The position numbers and the translations under genes are program-made. Below, in pieces: positions 5,124 to 11,215 of a stretch of DNA of 11,834 nucleotides. Origin of the DNA: Bacteroidales bacterium (GTDB lineage: Bacteria > Bacteroidota > Bacteroidia > Bacteroidales > UBA7960); NCBI GenBank assembly GCA_003555385.1, contig PWHO01000142.1:1-11834 (forward strand), in the 5' to 3' direction. The notes beneath the pieces were generated by a model. That model was not told the DNA's origin and did no database searches. It was given only the letters and a program-made list of their open reading frames with translations. The number at the start of each line of letters is the position of its first letter. Positions within the stretch are counted from its first letter, which is position 1.

Positions 5124-7235
5124 TCAATTTTCGGCAAGATCCAGTAAAAAAGCATACTCCATGGCCAATTGCCTCAAACGCTGGAAGCGGCCTGAAGCCC
5201 CGCCATGTCCGGCTTCCATGTTGGTGGAAAGGAGAATGTTCTCATCCCCGGTATGAAAATCACGCAACCTGGCAACCCATTTGGTGGGCTCCCAGTACTG
5301 CACCTGTGAATCGTGGAGGCCCGAGGTAACCAGCATATTCGGATATTCCCGGGCCCGCACATTGTCATAGGGAGAGTAGGACAACATGTACTCATAATAT
5401 TCAGGGTCATTCGGGTTCCCCCATTCATCATATTCCGCGGTAGTCAACGGAATAGACTCATCCAGCATGGTGGTGACCACATCCACAAAGGGAACGGCCG
5501 CAATGACTCCCCTGAAGAGCTCAGGGCGGTCATTGACCACCGCACCGATCAGGAGCCCGCCGGCACTTCCTCCGCGGGCAAAGAGTCGTTCGGGCCTGGT
5601 GTACCCCTGGTCAACCAGGAACTCCGCGCAATCAATAAAGTCATTGAAAGTATTCTTTTTGTTCAGCAACTTGCCGTCTTCATACCACTGCCGGCCGAGT
5701 TCCTGGCCGCCCCTCACATGGGCAATGGCGTAAACAAAACCACGATCCAGCAAGCTCAGGGCATTGATATTAAAACGGGGATCGGCGCTGGAACCATAGG
5801 AACCATAGGCATACAAAAGCAGCGGATTGTCACCGTCTGTTTCAGTACCACGACGGTATACAACGGTCACCGGGACCTCTGCTCCGTCTCGTGCCGTCGC
5901 ATAATATCGCCGGGTCACATAACCGGCCGGGTCAAAATCACCCAGCACCTCCTGCTGCCTGATCATTTCCTGCTCCCTGGTCTCCATATTATAATCATAG
6001 GTCGTATTGGGTGTGGTCAGGGAGGTATAGTTATAGCGCAACACCGGGGTGGACATCTCCCGGTTTACCCCGATATGCGCCGTATAGGCCTCTTCTTCAA
6101 ACGGCAGGTAATGGCTTTCCCCGCTCACCTTGTTAATGATCCGCATCTGCCGCAAACCCCGCTCTCTTTCCTGGAGCACCAGGAAGTTGTCAAACAGTTC
6201 CATATTTTCCAGAAGCACATCGTCCCGGTGGGCAATCACTTCCTGCCAGTTTTCCTTGCCGGTGGCACCGTGCGAAACCTCCATCAGCCGGAAGTTCATT
6301 GCCTCATAATTGGTAAGCACAAAAAATTTCCCGTTAAATGATTCAACGCTATAGCGGAGATCCCTTTCCCTGGGCTGGAACACCTCAAACACTCCATCCG
6401 GATTATCCGCATCCAGGAAGTGGATTTCATTGCTCAGCGTACTATTGGCGTTGATCATCATAAACCGGTCATCTTTACTGCGGGAAACCCCGATATAGTA
6501 AAAAGTTTCATCCCCTTCCGTGTAAACTACCTCCGGCACCTCATCACGATTCATGTTAAAACGGTTGATCTTTTCATAACGAAGTGTATGGGGATCAATG
6601 GAGGTAAAGAAAAAGGTTTGGTTATCGGCAGCCCAGACCACATCGCCTCCGGCGTAGCTGATCCCGGTTTCAGATACCTCACCGGTACCAAGATCCTTCA
6701 CCATAATGGTATATTGCCTGCGACCGACGGTATCTGCGGTGAAAGCCATCCAGCGGTTATCCAGGCTGATGTCATAGGTTCCGACCCTGTAAAAAGAATG
6801 GGGTTCCGCCAGCTCATTCACATCCAGCATGATCTCTTCAGGTGCATCCATAGATCCCTGCCGGCGGCAATAGACCGGATATTCACCCCCTTCTTCGTAG
6901 CGCGTATAATAAAAGTACCCGTTGTCATAAAACGGGGCGGACTGATCATCCTCTTTGATGCGGCCGCGCATTTCACCCAACAGCTGCTCCTGAAGCTGTT
7001 GGGTATGCTCCAGCTTCGCTTCCAGGTATTTGTTTTCCGCTTCCAGGTAACTGATCACATCCGGGTCTTCCCGGTCATTCATCCAGTAATAGGGATCAAT
7101 CCTTGTGTGACCGTGATGGGTCAGCGCCGTATCACGTTTTTCTGCCACCGGAGGTTCCGCGTCAGTACGTTTCCCGGGCTGCCCGCAGCCCAAAACCATT
7201 GTTAACAACAACATATAGGTCAATTTTATCTTCAT
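5124..7235 (-). CDS. ptrB: Oligopeptidase B (S9A prolyl oligopeptidase family), predicted lipoprotein
   Basis: A serine peptidase of the prolyl oligopeptidase family that cuts short peptides, typically after Arg or Lys. Of 703 residues, the first 17 form a lipoprotein signal ending in the lipobox VLGC (C17), so the enzyme is likely membrane-tethered in the cell envelope; classic oligopeptidase B is cytoplasmic. Residues about 40-100 (YYWMNDREDPDVISYLEAEN) are the typical N-terminal helical part, about 100-430 the beta-propeller, and 440-700 the alpha/beta hydrolase domain. The triad is S557 in GGSAGG, D642 in GLHDSQVQYWEP and H677 in EAGHGG. ESIPLTTAEYDEWGNP (593-608) includes E601 and D603 where characterised oligopeptidase B enzymes bind the basic P1 side chain, so Arg/Lys specificity is plausible. 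Start ATG 7235 gives an intact signal. First gene of a minus-strand run, 35 bp before the cytochrome gene. Full length, no break. Confidence 0.93.
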   Translation of the reverse strand: MKIKLTYMLLLTMVLGCGQPGKRTDAEPPVAEKRDTALTHHGHTRIDPYYWMNDREDPDVISYLEAENKYLEAKLEHTQQLQEQLLGEMRGRIKEDDQSAPFYDNGYFYYTRYEEGGEYPVYCRRQGSMDAPEEIMLDVNELAEPHSFYRVGTYDISLDNRWMAFTADTVGRRQYTIMVKDLGTGEVSETGISYAGGDVVWAADNQTFFFTSIDPHTLRYEKINRFNMNRDEVPEVVYTEGDETFYYIGVSRSKDDRFMMINANSTLSNEIHFLDADNPDGVFEVFQPRERDLRYSVESFNGKFFVLTNYEAMNFRLMEVSHGATGKENWQEVIAHRDDVLLENMELFDNFLVLQERERGLRQMRIINKVSGESHYLPFEEEAYTAHIGVNREMSTPVLRYNYTSLTTPNTTYDYNMETREQEMIRQQEVLGDFDPAGYVTRRYYATARDGAEVPVTVVYRRGTETDGDNPLLLYAYGSYGSSADPRFNINALSLLDRGFVYAIAHVRGGQELGRQWYEDGKLLNKKNTFNDFIDCAEFLVDQGYTRPERLFARGGSAGGLLIGAVVNDRPELFRGVIAAVPFVDVVTTMLDESIPLTTAEYDEWGNPNDPEYYEYMLSYSPYDNVRAREYPNMLVTSGLHDSQVQYWEPTKWVARLRDFHTGDENILLSTNMEAGHGGASGRFQRLRQLAMEYAFLLDLAEN

Positions 7236-7257
7236 GGGATGATGGTTTTAGTGCCAG

Positions 7258-7340
7258 TGTGACCGGAAACAGGGTAAACGGAAACGCACCGGGAAAAATG
7301 TTCCGGCCGGCTGATCCGGCTACCGACATCTATGGTCACA
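7258..7340. repeat. Inverted repeats in the leader of the oligopeptidase B gene
   Basis: TGTGACC (7258-7264) and GGTCACA (7334-7340) are perfect 7-bp inverted arms 69 bp apart. Within them, GCCGG-CTGAT-CCGGC (7306-7320) can form a 5-bp hairpin. If transcription starts near 7355 these lie in a 5' leader of about 120 nt. Such matches can arise by chance in CCGG-rich DNA. The 247-bp gap 7236-7482 otherwise holds only the two divergent promoter candidates. Confidence 0.3.
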
Positions 7341-7361
7341 GATGACATTGTTGATTGCATC

Positions 7362-7393
7362 CAAATTTACAAAAAAACGGGAAGCCGGAACAA
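7362..7393 (-). promoter_or_regulatory. Candidate promoter of the oligopeptidase B gene
   Basis: On the minus strand TTG (7393-7391) is followed after 21 bp by TAAATTTG (7369-7362), a perfect TAnnTTTG. This is the best complete promoter match in the window. It predicts a start near 7355 and an unusually long leader of about 120 nt before the ATG at 7235. Confidence 0.5.
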
Positions 7394-7399
7394 GGAGCC

Positions 7400-7430
7400 T
7401 TGACCGGTCGGCAGAAAATTGTTATTTTTA
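7400..7430 (+). promoter_or_regulatory. Candidate promoter of the acylphosphatase gene
   Basis: TTG at 7400-7402 and TATTTTTA at 7423-7430 are 20 bp apart; the -7 part matches TAnnTTTG except for the last base. The two divergent -33 elements fall in one small inverted repeat (CAAGG-AG-CCTTG, 7391-7402), which is next to the palindrome GACCGGTC (7402-7409). Confidence 0.33.
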
Positions 7431-7482
7431 AAGGTTTAAAGGAATTTTTCATCGCCTGACAAATAAATTTTGGTGAACTATT

Positions 7483-7755
7483 ATGTCAACTAAAAGCATA
7501 AAAATCAGTGTATACGGCCGTGTACAGGGGGTCAACTACCGTTACTCGGCACAAAACAAAGCTCAATCACTCGGCATCAGCGGTTTTGCAAAAAACATGC
7601 CCGATGGCAGTGTGTATATGGAAGCTGAAGGAAATGAGGATGCATTGGATGCTTTCATTGAATGGTGTGGCCAGGGACCCCTGATGGCCAGTGTGAGTAA
7701 AATCAACACGGAACAGACAAGTTCCTTCGGGCACGAGGGTTTCCGGATCCGTTAA
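7483..7755 (+). CDS. acyP: Acylphosphatase
   Basis: A small cytoplasmic enzyme that hydrolyses acyl phosphates such as acetyl phosphate or carbamoyl phosphate; its physiological role is poorly defined. The 90-residue product is of standard length and shows the family signature VYGRVQGVNYRYSAQNKAQ (10-28), with the phosphate-binding loop and catalytic R20. It is followed by GISGFAKNMPDGSVYMEAEG (31-50), where N38 is the catalytic asparagine. The usual GVGFR reads GVNYR here, a mild variation outside the catalytic residues. ATG 7483 puts the first beta strand (KSIKISVYG) at the N-terminus as expected. The gene stands alone: divergent from the peptidase, convergent with rlmD. Family secure. Confidence 0.94.
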   Translation: MSTKSIKISVYGRVQGVNYRYSAQNKAQSLGISGFAKNMPDGSVYMEAEGNEDALDAFIEWCGQGPLMASVSKINTEQTSSFGHEGFRIR

Positions 7756-7759
7756 CATG

Positions 7760-7826
7760 GCACCGGGGAAAAGCACCGGTAAAAAAGCACCGGTAAAAAA
7801 GCACCGGCAAAAAGCACCGGCCGGTG
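7760..7826. repeat. 14-bp tandem repeat, about 4.5 copies, ending in a 12-bp palindrome
   Basis: The unit is GCACCGGTAAAAAA. Copies lie at 7760-7772 (GCACCGGGGAAAA), 7773-7786 and 7787-7800 (identical), 7801-7813 (GCACCGGCAAAAA) and 7814-7820 (partial). The last merges into the perfect palindrome CACCGGCCGGTG at 7815-7826. The array fills most of the 116-bp gap between the convergent acylphosphatase and rlmD genes. It has no spacers and is not a CRISPR array. Confidence 0.85.
7773..7826 (-). terminator. Candidate intrinsic terminator of rlmD made from the tandem repeat
   Basis: Read on the minus strand, downstream of the rlmD stop, CACCGG (7826-7821) is followed by repeated CCGGTGC units, each trailed by T5-T6. 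The first arm can pair with the CCGGTG at 7807-7802 (6-bp GC-rich stem) just before a C and a T6 tract. Later copies offer alternative 3' arms with their own T-tracts. On the plus strand the stems would be followed by A-rich sequence, so termination would favour rlmD transcripts only. Inferred from base pairing. Confidence 0.45.
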
Positions 7827-7871
7827 AAAGCCAAAGGTTCCGGCATTATCTGAAAAGATTATTCCCGCGTA

Positions 7872-9290
7872 TTATTTCCTTTTGAGAAGCAGGACATTCT
7901 CCACATGGTGAGTATGGGGGAACATGTCGACCGCCTGGCTTTTTTCGACCCGGTAATGACTGCTTAGTAATTCTGTGTCACGGGCCTGGGTGGCGGGGTT
8001 GCAGCTCACATAAACAATGCGGGCTGCTCCGCTGAGGATGATCTTATCGATTACTTTGGGATGCATACCTGCCCTCGGGGGGTCCGTCACGATCACATCA
8101 GGAAACCCATGCTGCTTCATCATTTCCTCATCAAACACATCGGCCATGTCTCCGGCCAGGAATGTGGTGTTTCCGATCCGGTTCAGCCCGGCATTACTCC
8201 GGGCGTGCTCCACCGCCTCATCCACATATTCTACCCCCACTACCTTATCGGCCCCGGAAGCCAGAAAACAGGCGATGGTGCCGGTTCCCGTGTAAAGATC
8301 GTACAATACTTCCCGGCCGGTAAGCCTGGCGAAGTCCTTCACTATGTTGTAAAGACGCCGGGCCTGCATTGAGTTGGTCTGAAAGAAAGATTTCGGCCCC
8401 ACCATGAAGCGCAGATCTTCCATCTTTTCTTCCAGCGCTTCCCGGCCGGCATGGATTACAGGTTGCAAGTCAGCAATACTGCTGTTCTGTTTGGGGTTTA
8501 CCATATAGGCCAGTGTTCGGAGACCGGGAAAACGGCGGTGAATAAAAGACATCACCTGCTCTATCTGTCCGGGATCATCCCTGCCAAAAACCATCACCAC
8601 CATCACCTCCCCGTCACTTGAATTCCGTATAATCAGGTTTCTCAGAAAACCCTGATTGGTTCTGAGGTCGAAAAAGGACAATTCCTGCTCCACGGCAAAC
8701 TGTTTCACGGCCAAACGTATCTCATTTGAGGGATCGGGCTGCAGCCAGCATTTTTCAATATCCAGTACTTTGTCAAAAAAACCGGGTATATGAAGTCCCA
8801 GGGCCTCCATGTCACGGATTTCCCTGCCGGATTCAATGTCCTCCCTTGACAGCCACCGGCGGTCACTGAAAGTATACTCCATTTTGTTCCGGTAAAAGGT
8901 GGTCAGCTCAGAGGTAGCCACAGGCAACACTTTCACATCAGAAAGATCAACCTTCCCAATCCGCTCCAGGCTGTCTGTAACCTGCGACTGCTTGAAAGCA
9001 AGTTGTTTTTCATACGGCAGGTGCTGCCATTTACACCCCCCGCAAACCCCGAAATGGGAGCAAAAAGGCTCAGTGCGATCCGGTGAATAAGTATGCACAA
9101 ACGCTATGCTTCCCTCCATGTAGTTGCGCCTTGAACGCTTCACTTTTACATCCACCACATCGCCGGGGGCAGCAAAGGGCACAAACAGCACCTTGTCATT
9201 GACCCTTGCCAGGGCCTTTCCTTCAGCGGCCACCCCGGTGATTGTTATTTTTTCCAGCAACGGAAGATCTTTCCTTTTCTTTCTGCCCAC
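7872..9290 (-). CDS. rlmD: 23S rRNA (uracil-5-)-methyltransferase, RlmD/RumA family
   Basis: This enzyme uses S-adenosylmethionine to make 5-methyluridine in 23S rRNA, U1939 in E. coli. Of 472 residues, about 10-70 form the RNA-binding TRAM domain. The [4Fe-4S] cysteines are C77, C83 and C86 (CSHFGVCGGC) plus C181 (DIEKCW). The methyltransferase domain shows FFQTN (302-306), the SAM loop LYDLYTGTGTIACFLA (329-344), VTDPPRAGMHP (401-411), the nucleophile C430 in YVSCNP, and the general base E464 in FPHTHHVENVLLL. The full Fe-S set excludes TrmA, which lacks the cluster. The position it modifies (RlmD-like or RlmC-like) cannot be proved from sequence. Start: GTG at 9290 is the only sensible choice; an in-frame stop lies about 27 bp upstream and the first in-frame ATG (codon 58) would delete the TRAM domain. 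It diverges from lysS. Confidence 0.92.
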   Translation of the reverse strand: MGRKKRKDLPLLEKITITGVAAEGKALARVNDKVLFVPFAAPGDVVDVKVKRSRRNYMEGSIAFVHTYSPDRTEPFCSHFGVCGGCKWQHLPYEKQLAFKQSQVTDSLERIGKVDLSDVKVLPVATSELTTFYRNKMEYTFSDRRWLSREDIESGREIRDMEALGLHIPGFFDKVLDIEKCWLQPDPSNEIRLAVKQFAVEQELSFFDLRTNQGFLRNLIIRNSSDGEVMVVMVFGRDDPGQIEQVMSFIHRRFPGLRTLAYMVNPKQNSSIADLQPVIHAGREALEEKMEDLRFMVGPKSFFQTNSMQARRLYNIVKDFARLTGREVLYDLYTGTGTIACFLASGADKVVGVEYVDEAVEHARSNAGLNRIGNTTFLAGDMADVFDEEMMKQHGFPDVIVTDPPRAGMHPKVIDKIILSGAARIVYVSCNPATQARDTELLSSHYRVEKSQAVDMFPHTHHVENVLLLKRK

Positions 9291-9313
9291 AGGCTTTATT
9301 TTTTCAGGTTTCG

Positions 9314-9335
9314 ATTACTTTTTTGCAAAAGTAAT
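9314..9335. promoter_or_regulatory. Perfect inverted repeat overlapping a -7 element upstream of rlmD
   Basis: ATTACTTTT (9314-9322) and AAAAGTAAT (9327-9335) are exact 9-bp inverted arms separated by TTGC. On the minus strand the same bases hold TACTTTTG (9333-9326), a perfect -7 element, placing a transcription start about 30 bp before the rlmD GTG. No TTG lies at the usual spacing (the nearest, 9361-9359, is 25 bp away). The symmetry may be a repressor operator or the simple consequence of a T-rich -7 box. It has no GC content for a stable terminator. Confidence 0.45.
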
Positions 9336-9381
9336 GCTTTGCCCGGTATTTGTCACTGCAAACCAAAACCGTCAAATTCAT

Positions 9382-9389
9382 TAACTTTG
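9382..9389 (+). promoter_or_regulatory. -7 element of the probable lysS promoter
   Basis: TAACTTTG is a perfect TAnnTTTG 25 bp upstream of the lysS ATG. No TTG lies 17-23 bp upstream; the closest, 9350-9352, is 29 bp away, so the -33 half is missing or atypical. The leader would be only about 20 nt long and A-rich before the ATG. Confidence 0.42.
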
Positions 9390-9414
9390 CGGATTATTTA
9401 TAAACGCGATCACA

Positions 9415-11139
9415 ATGGACCACAAAATAAGTGAACAGGAACAAATCCGCCGGGAAGCACTCCGGCAACTCAGGGAACTGGGAATCGACCCCTACCCCTC
9501 TGATACCTATACCATAAACGCCACTTCAAAAGACATCAGGGAGCATTTCCCGCAGGATAACAGCCTCTACCAGGATGTACAGATCGCCGGACGGGTGATG
9601 GGCCGGCGCATTATGGGAAGCGCATCTTTTGCAGAAGTTCAGGATGACAGCGGACGCATACAGCTGTATTTTAATCGTGATGAGATTTGTCCGGGCGAGG
9701 ACAAAACCATGTACAATACGGTATTCAAACGCCTGATCGATATAGGCGACATCATTGGTGTAAAGGGTTTTGTGTTTACCACCCGGATGGGTGAAACTAC
9801 CATTCATGTTAAAGAATTCAGGATTCTGTGCAAGTCGCTGCGTCCTTTACCCGTTGTCAAGGAAAAGGACGGTAAAGTTTATGATGCTTTCACCGATGCT
9901 GAACAGCGATACCGTCAGCGCTACCTCGACCTTATCGTAAACCCCGAAGTGAAAGACGTTTTCCGTCAGCGGGCAAGACTGATACAGAGCATGCGTAACT
10001 TTTTACTGGAGAAAAGCTACCTGGAGGTGGAAACTCCTGTACTGCAGCCCATATATGGCGGAGCTGCGGCACGCCCCTTCAAAACCCATCACAATAAGCT
10101 GGATACCACACTTTATCTTCGTATTGCCAATGAATTATACCTGAAACGGCTGATCGTGGGCGGATACGAAGGGGTTTTTGAATTTGCCAAAGATTTCCGC
10201 AATGAAGGGATGAGCCGTTTTCACAACCCCGAGTTCACACAGATGGAGTTGTATGTGGCCTACAAGGATTATGAATGGATGATGGACCTCGTGGAGGAAA
10301 TGGTAGAAAAAATTGTCATGGATCTGCACGGGACCACCAGCATCAAGGTTGGGGAACACCAGGTTGATTTCAAACGGCCCTGGAAACGGTTCAGCATGTA
10401 TGAAGCCATAGAGCACTTCACGGGTACAGACATCTCTGAAATGAATGAAACCGATATGCGTGAATTTGCCGAAAGTATCGGCATTGAAACGGATGATAGC
10501 ATGGGCAGGGGAAAACTGATCGATGAGATTTTTGGTGAAAAGTGTGAAGCAAACCTGATACAACCCACCTTCATTACAGACTATCCGGTGGAGATGTCGC
10601 CGCTGGCGAAAAAACACCGGAGCAAACCCGGCCTGGTGGAACGTTTTGAGGCCATCTGCAACGGTAAAGAGATCTGCAATGCATTCAGTGAGCTCAATGA
10701 CCCCATCGATCAGCGGAAACGATTTGAGGAGCAGCTGGAACTCGGACGCAGGGGCGACCCCGAGGCCATGATGCTGGATGAGGACTTTCTCAGAGCCATT
10801 GAAACCGGCATGCCTCCCACAGCAGGGCTGGGGATCGGAATTGACCGGTTTGCCATGATCCTGACAAATCAGCCAAGCATACAGGATGTACTGTTCTTCC
10901 CGCAGATGCGCCCCGAAAAAACCAGCTCTGCCACAGAAAGCAAAGACATTTTTATGTCGGCAGGGATTCCGGAACAATGGGCAGAAGTCCTGCCTCAGGC
11001 AGGTTATACTGACCTCAAAACCCTGAAAGAGGCCAATCCCAATAAAGTATTCAATCAATTATGCGGATTGCGCAAAAAACTGAAGCTCAACACACCCGCT
11101 CCTGACCCGGAAGAGGTAAAAGACTGGATAAGCAGCTAA
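9415..11139 (+). CDS. lysS: Lysyl-tRNA synthetase, class II, with C-terminal extension
   Basis: It charges tRNA-Lys with lysine in an ATP-dependent two-step reaction in the cytoplasm. The 574-residue product has the anticodon-binding OB fold at about 55-140 (VQIAGRVMGRRIMG...FAEVQDDSGRIQLY). The class II catalytic core follows: motif 1 around FLLEKSYLEVETPVLQP (196-212), motif 2 FRNEGMSRFHNPEFTQMELY (261-280), and motif 3 GLGIGIDRFAM (471-481). ETPVLQPIYGGAAARPF (206-222) and NGKEICNAFSELNDP (416-430) are lysine-enzyme signatures. Bacterial LysS is usually near 500 residues. Here about 70 more follow the motif 3 region (from about 503), including IPEQWAEVLPQAGYTDLKTL, which resembles a helix-hairpin-helix unit; this tail is, as far as I know, common in Bacteroidota. 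ATG 9415 is supported by the -7 box 25 bp upstream. It diverges from rlmD and is followed after 76 bp by the GH3-like gene on the same strand. Confidence 0.96.
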   Translation: MDHKISEQEQIRREALRQLRELGIDPYPSDTYTINATSKDIREHFPQDNSLYQDVQIAGRVMGRRIMGSASFAEVQDDSGRIQLYFNRDEICPGEDKTMYNTVFKRLIDIGDIIGVKGFVFTTRMGETTIHVKEFRILCKSLRPLPVVKEKDGKVYDAFTDAEQRYRQRYLDLIVNPEVKDVFRQRARLIQSMRNFLLEKSYLEVETPVLQPIYGGAAARPFKTHHNKLDTTLYLRIANELYLKRLIVGGYEGVFEFAKDFRNEGMSRFHNPEFTQMELYVAYKDYEWMMDLVEEMVEKIVMDLHGTTSIKVGEHQVDFKRPWKRFSMYEAIEHFTGTDISEMNETDMREFAESIGIETDDSMGRGKLIDEIFGEKCEANLIQPTFITDYPVEMSPLAKKHRSKPGLVERFEAICNGKEICNAFSELNDPIDQRKRFEEQLELGRRGDPEAMMLDEDFLRAIETGMPPTAGLGIGIDRFAMILTNQPSIQDVLFFPQMRPEKTSSATESKDIFMSAGIPEQWAEVLPQAGYTDLKTLKEANPNKVFNQLCGLRKKLKLNTPAPDPEEVKDWISS

Positions 11140-11157
11140 TTCAAGGTATATTGCCAC

Positions 11158-11209
11158 AGTTTTTGTACATTTATGACCCTACACGTGTTTACACCGTTGA
11201 CCAAAAACT
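11158..11209. repeat. Inverted repeat between lysS and the GH3-family gene
   Basis: AGTTTTTG (11158-11165) and CAAAAACT (11202-11209) are exact 8-bp inverted arms 36 bp apart. Between them lies the palindrome ACACGTGT (11181-11188). The 76-bp gap 11140-11215 shows no GC-rich hairpin with a T-tract, so lysS may read through into the next gene. TACATTTA at 11166-11173 resembles a -7 element but has no well-spaced TTG. Function unknown; chance cannot be excluded. Confidence 0.3.
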
Positions 11210-11215
11210 ACACGC

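Noticed and set aside
5313..6341. 342-codon plus-strand frame opposite the oligopeptidase B gene
   Set aside because: Antisense to a full-length peptidase with intact catalytic residues. The low-complexity His/Ile/Gly-rich translation is typical of a mirror frame.
6420..7205. 261-codon plus-strand frame opposite the N-terminal half of the same gene
   Set aside because: Same reason; no start-site signal or domain, and it covers the lipoprotein signal region of the real gene.
7258..7340. Mobile element ends
   Set aside because: The 7-bp inverted arms are too short, have no flanking target duplication and enclose no coding sequence.
7760..7826. CRISPR-like array
   Set aside because: Units are 14 bp and directly adjacent with no unique spacers; no cas genes are present.
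10135..11058. 307-codon minus-strand frame opposite lysS
   Set aside because: Covers lysS motifs 2 and 3, which are unmistakable on the plus strand; the translation has no family resemblance.
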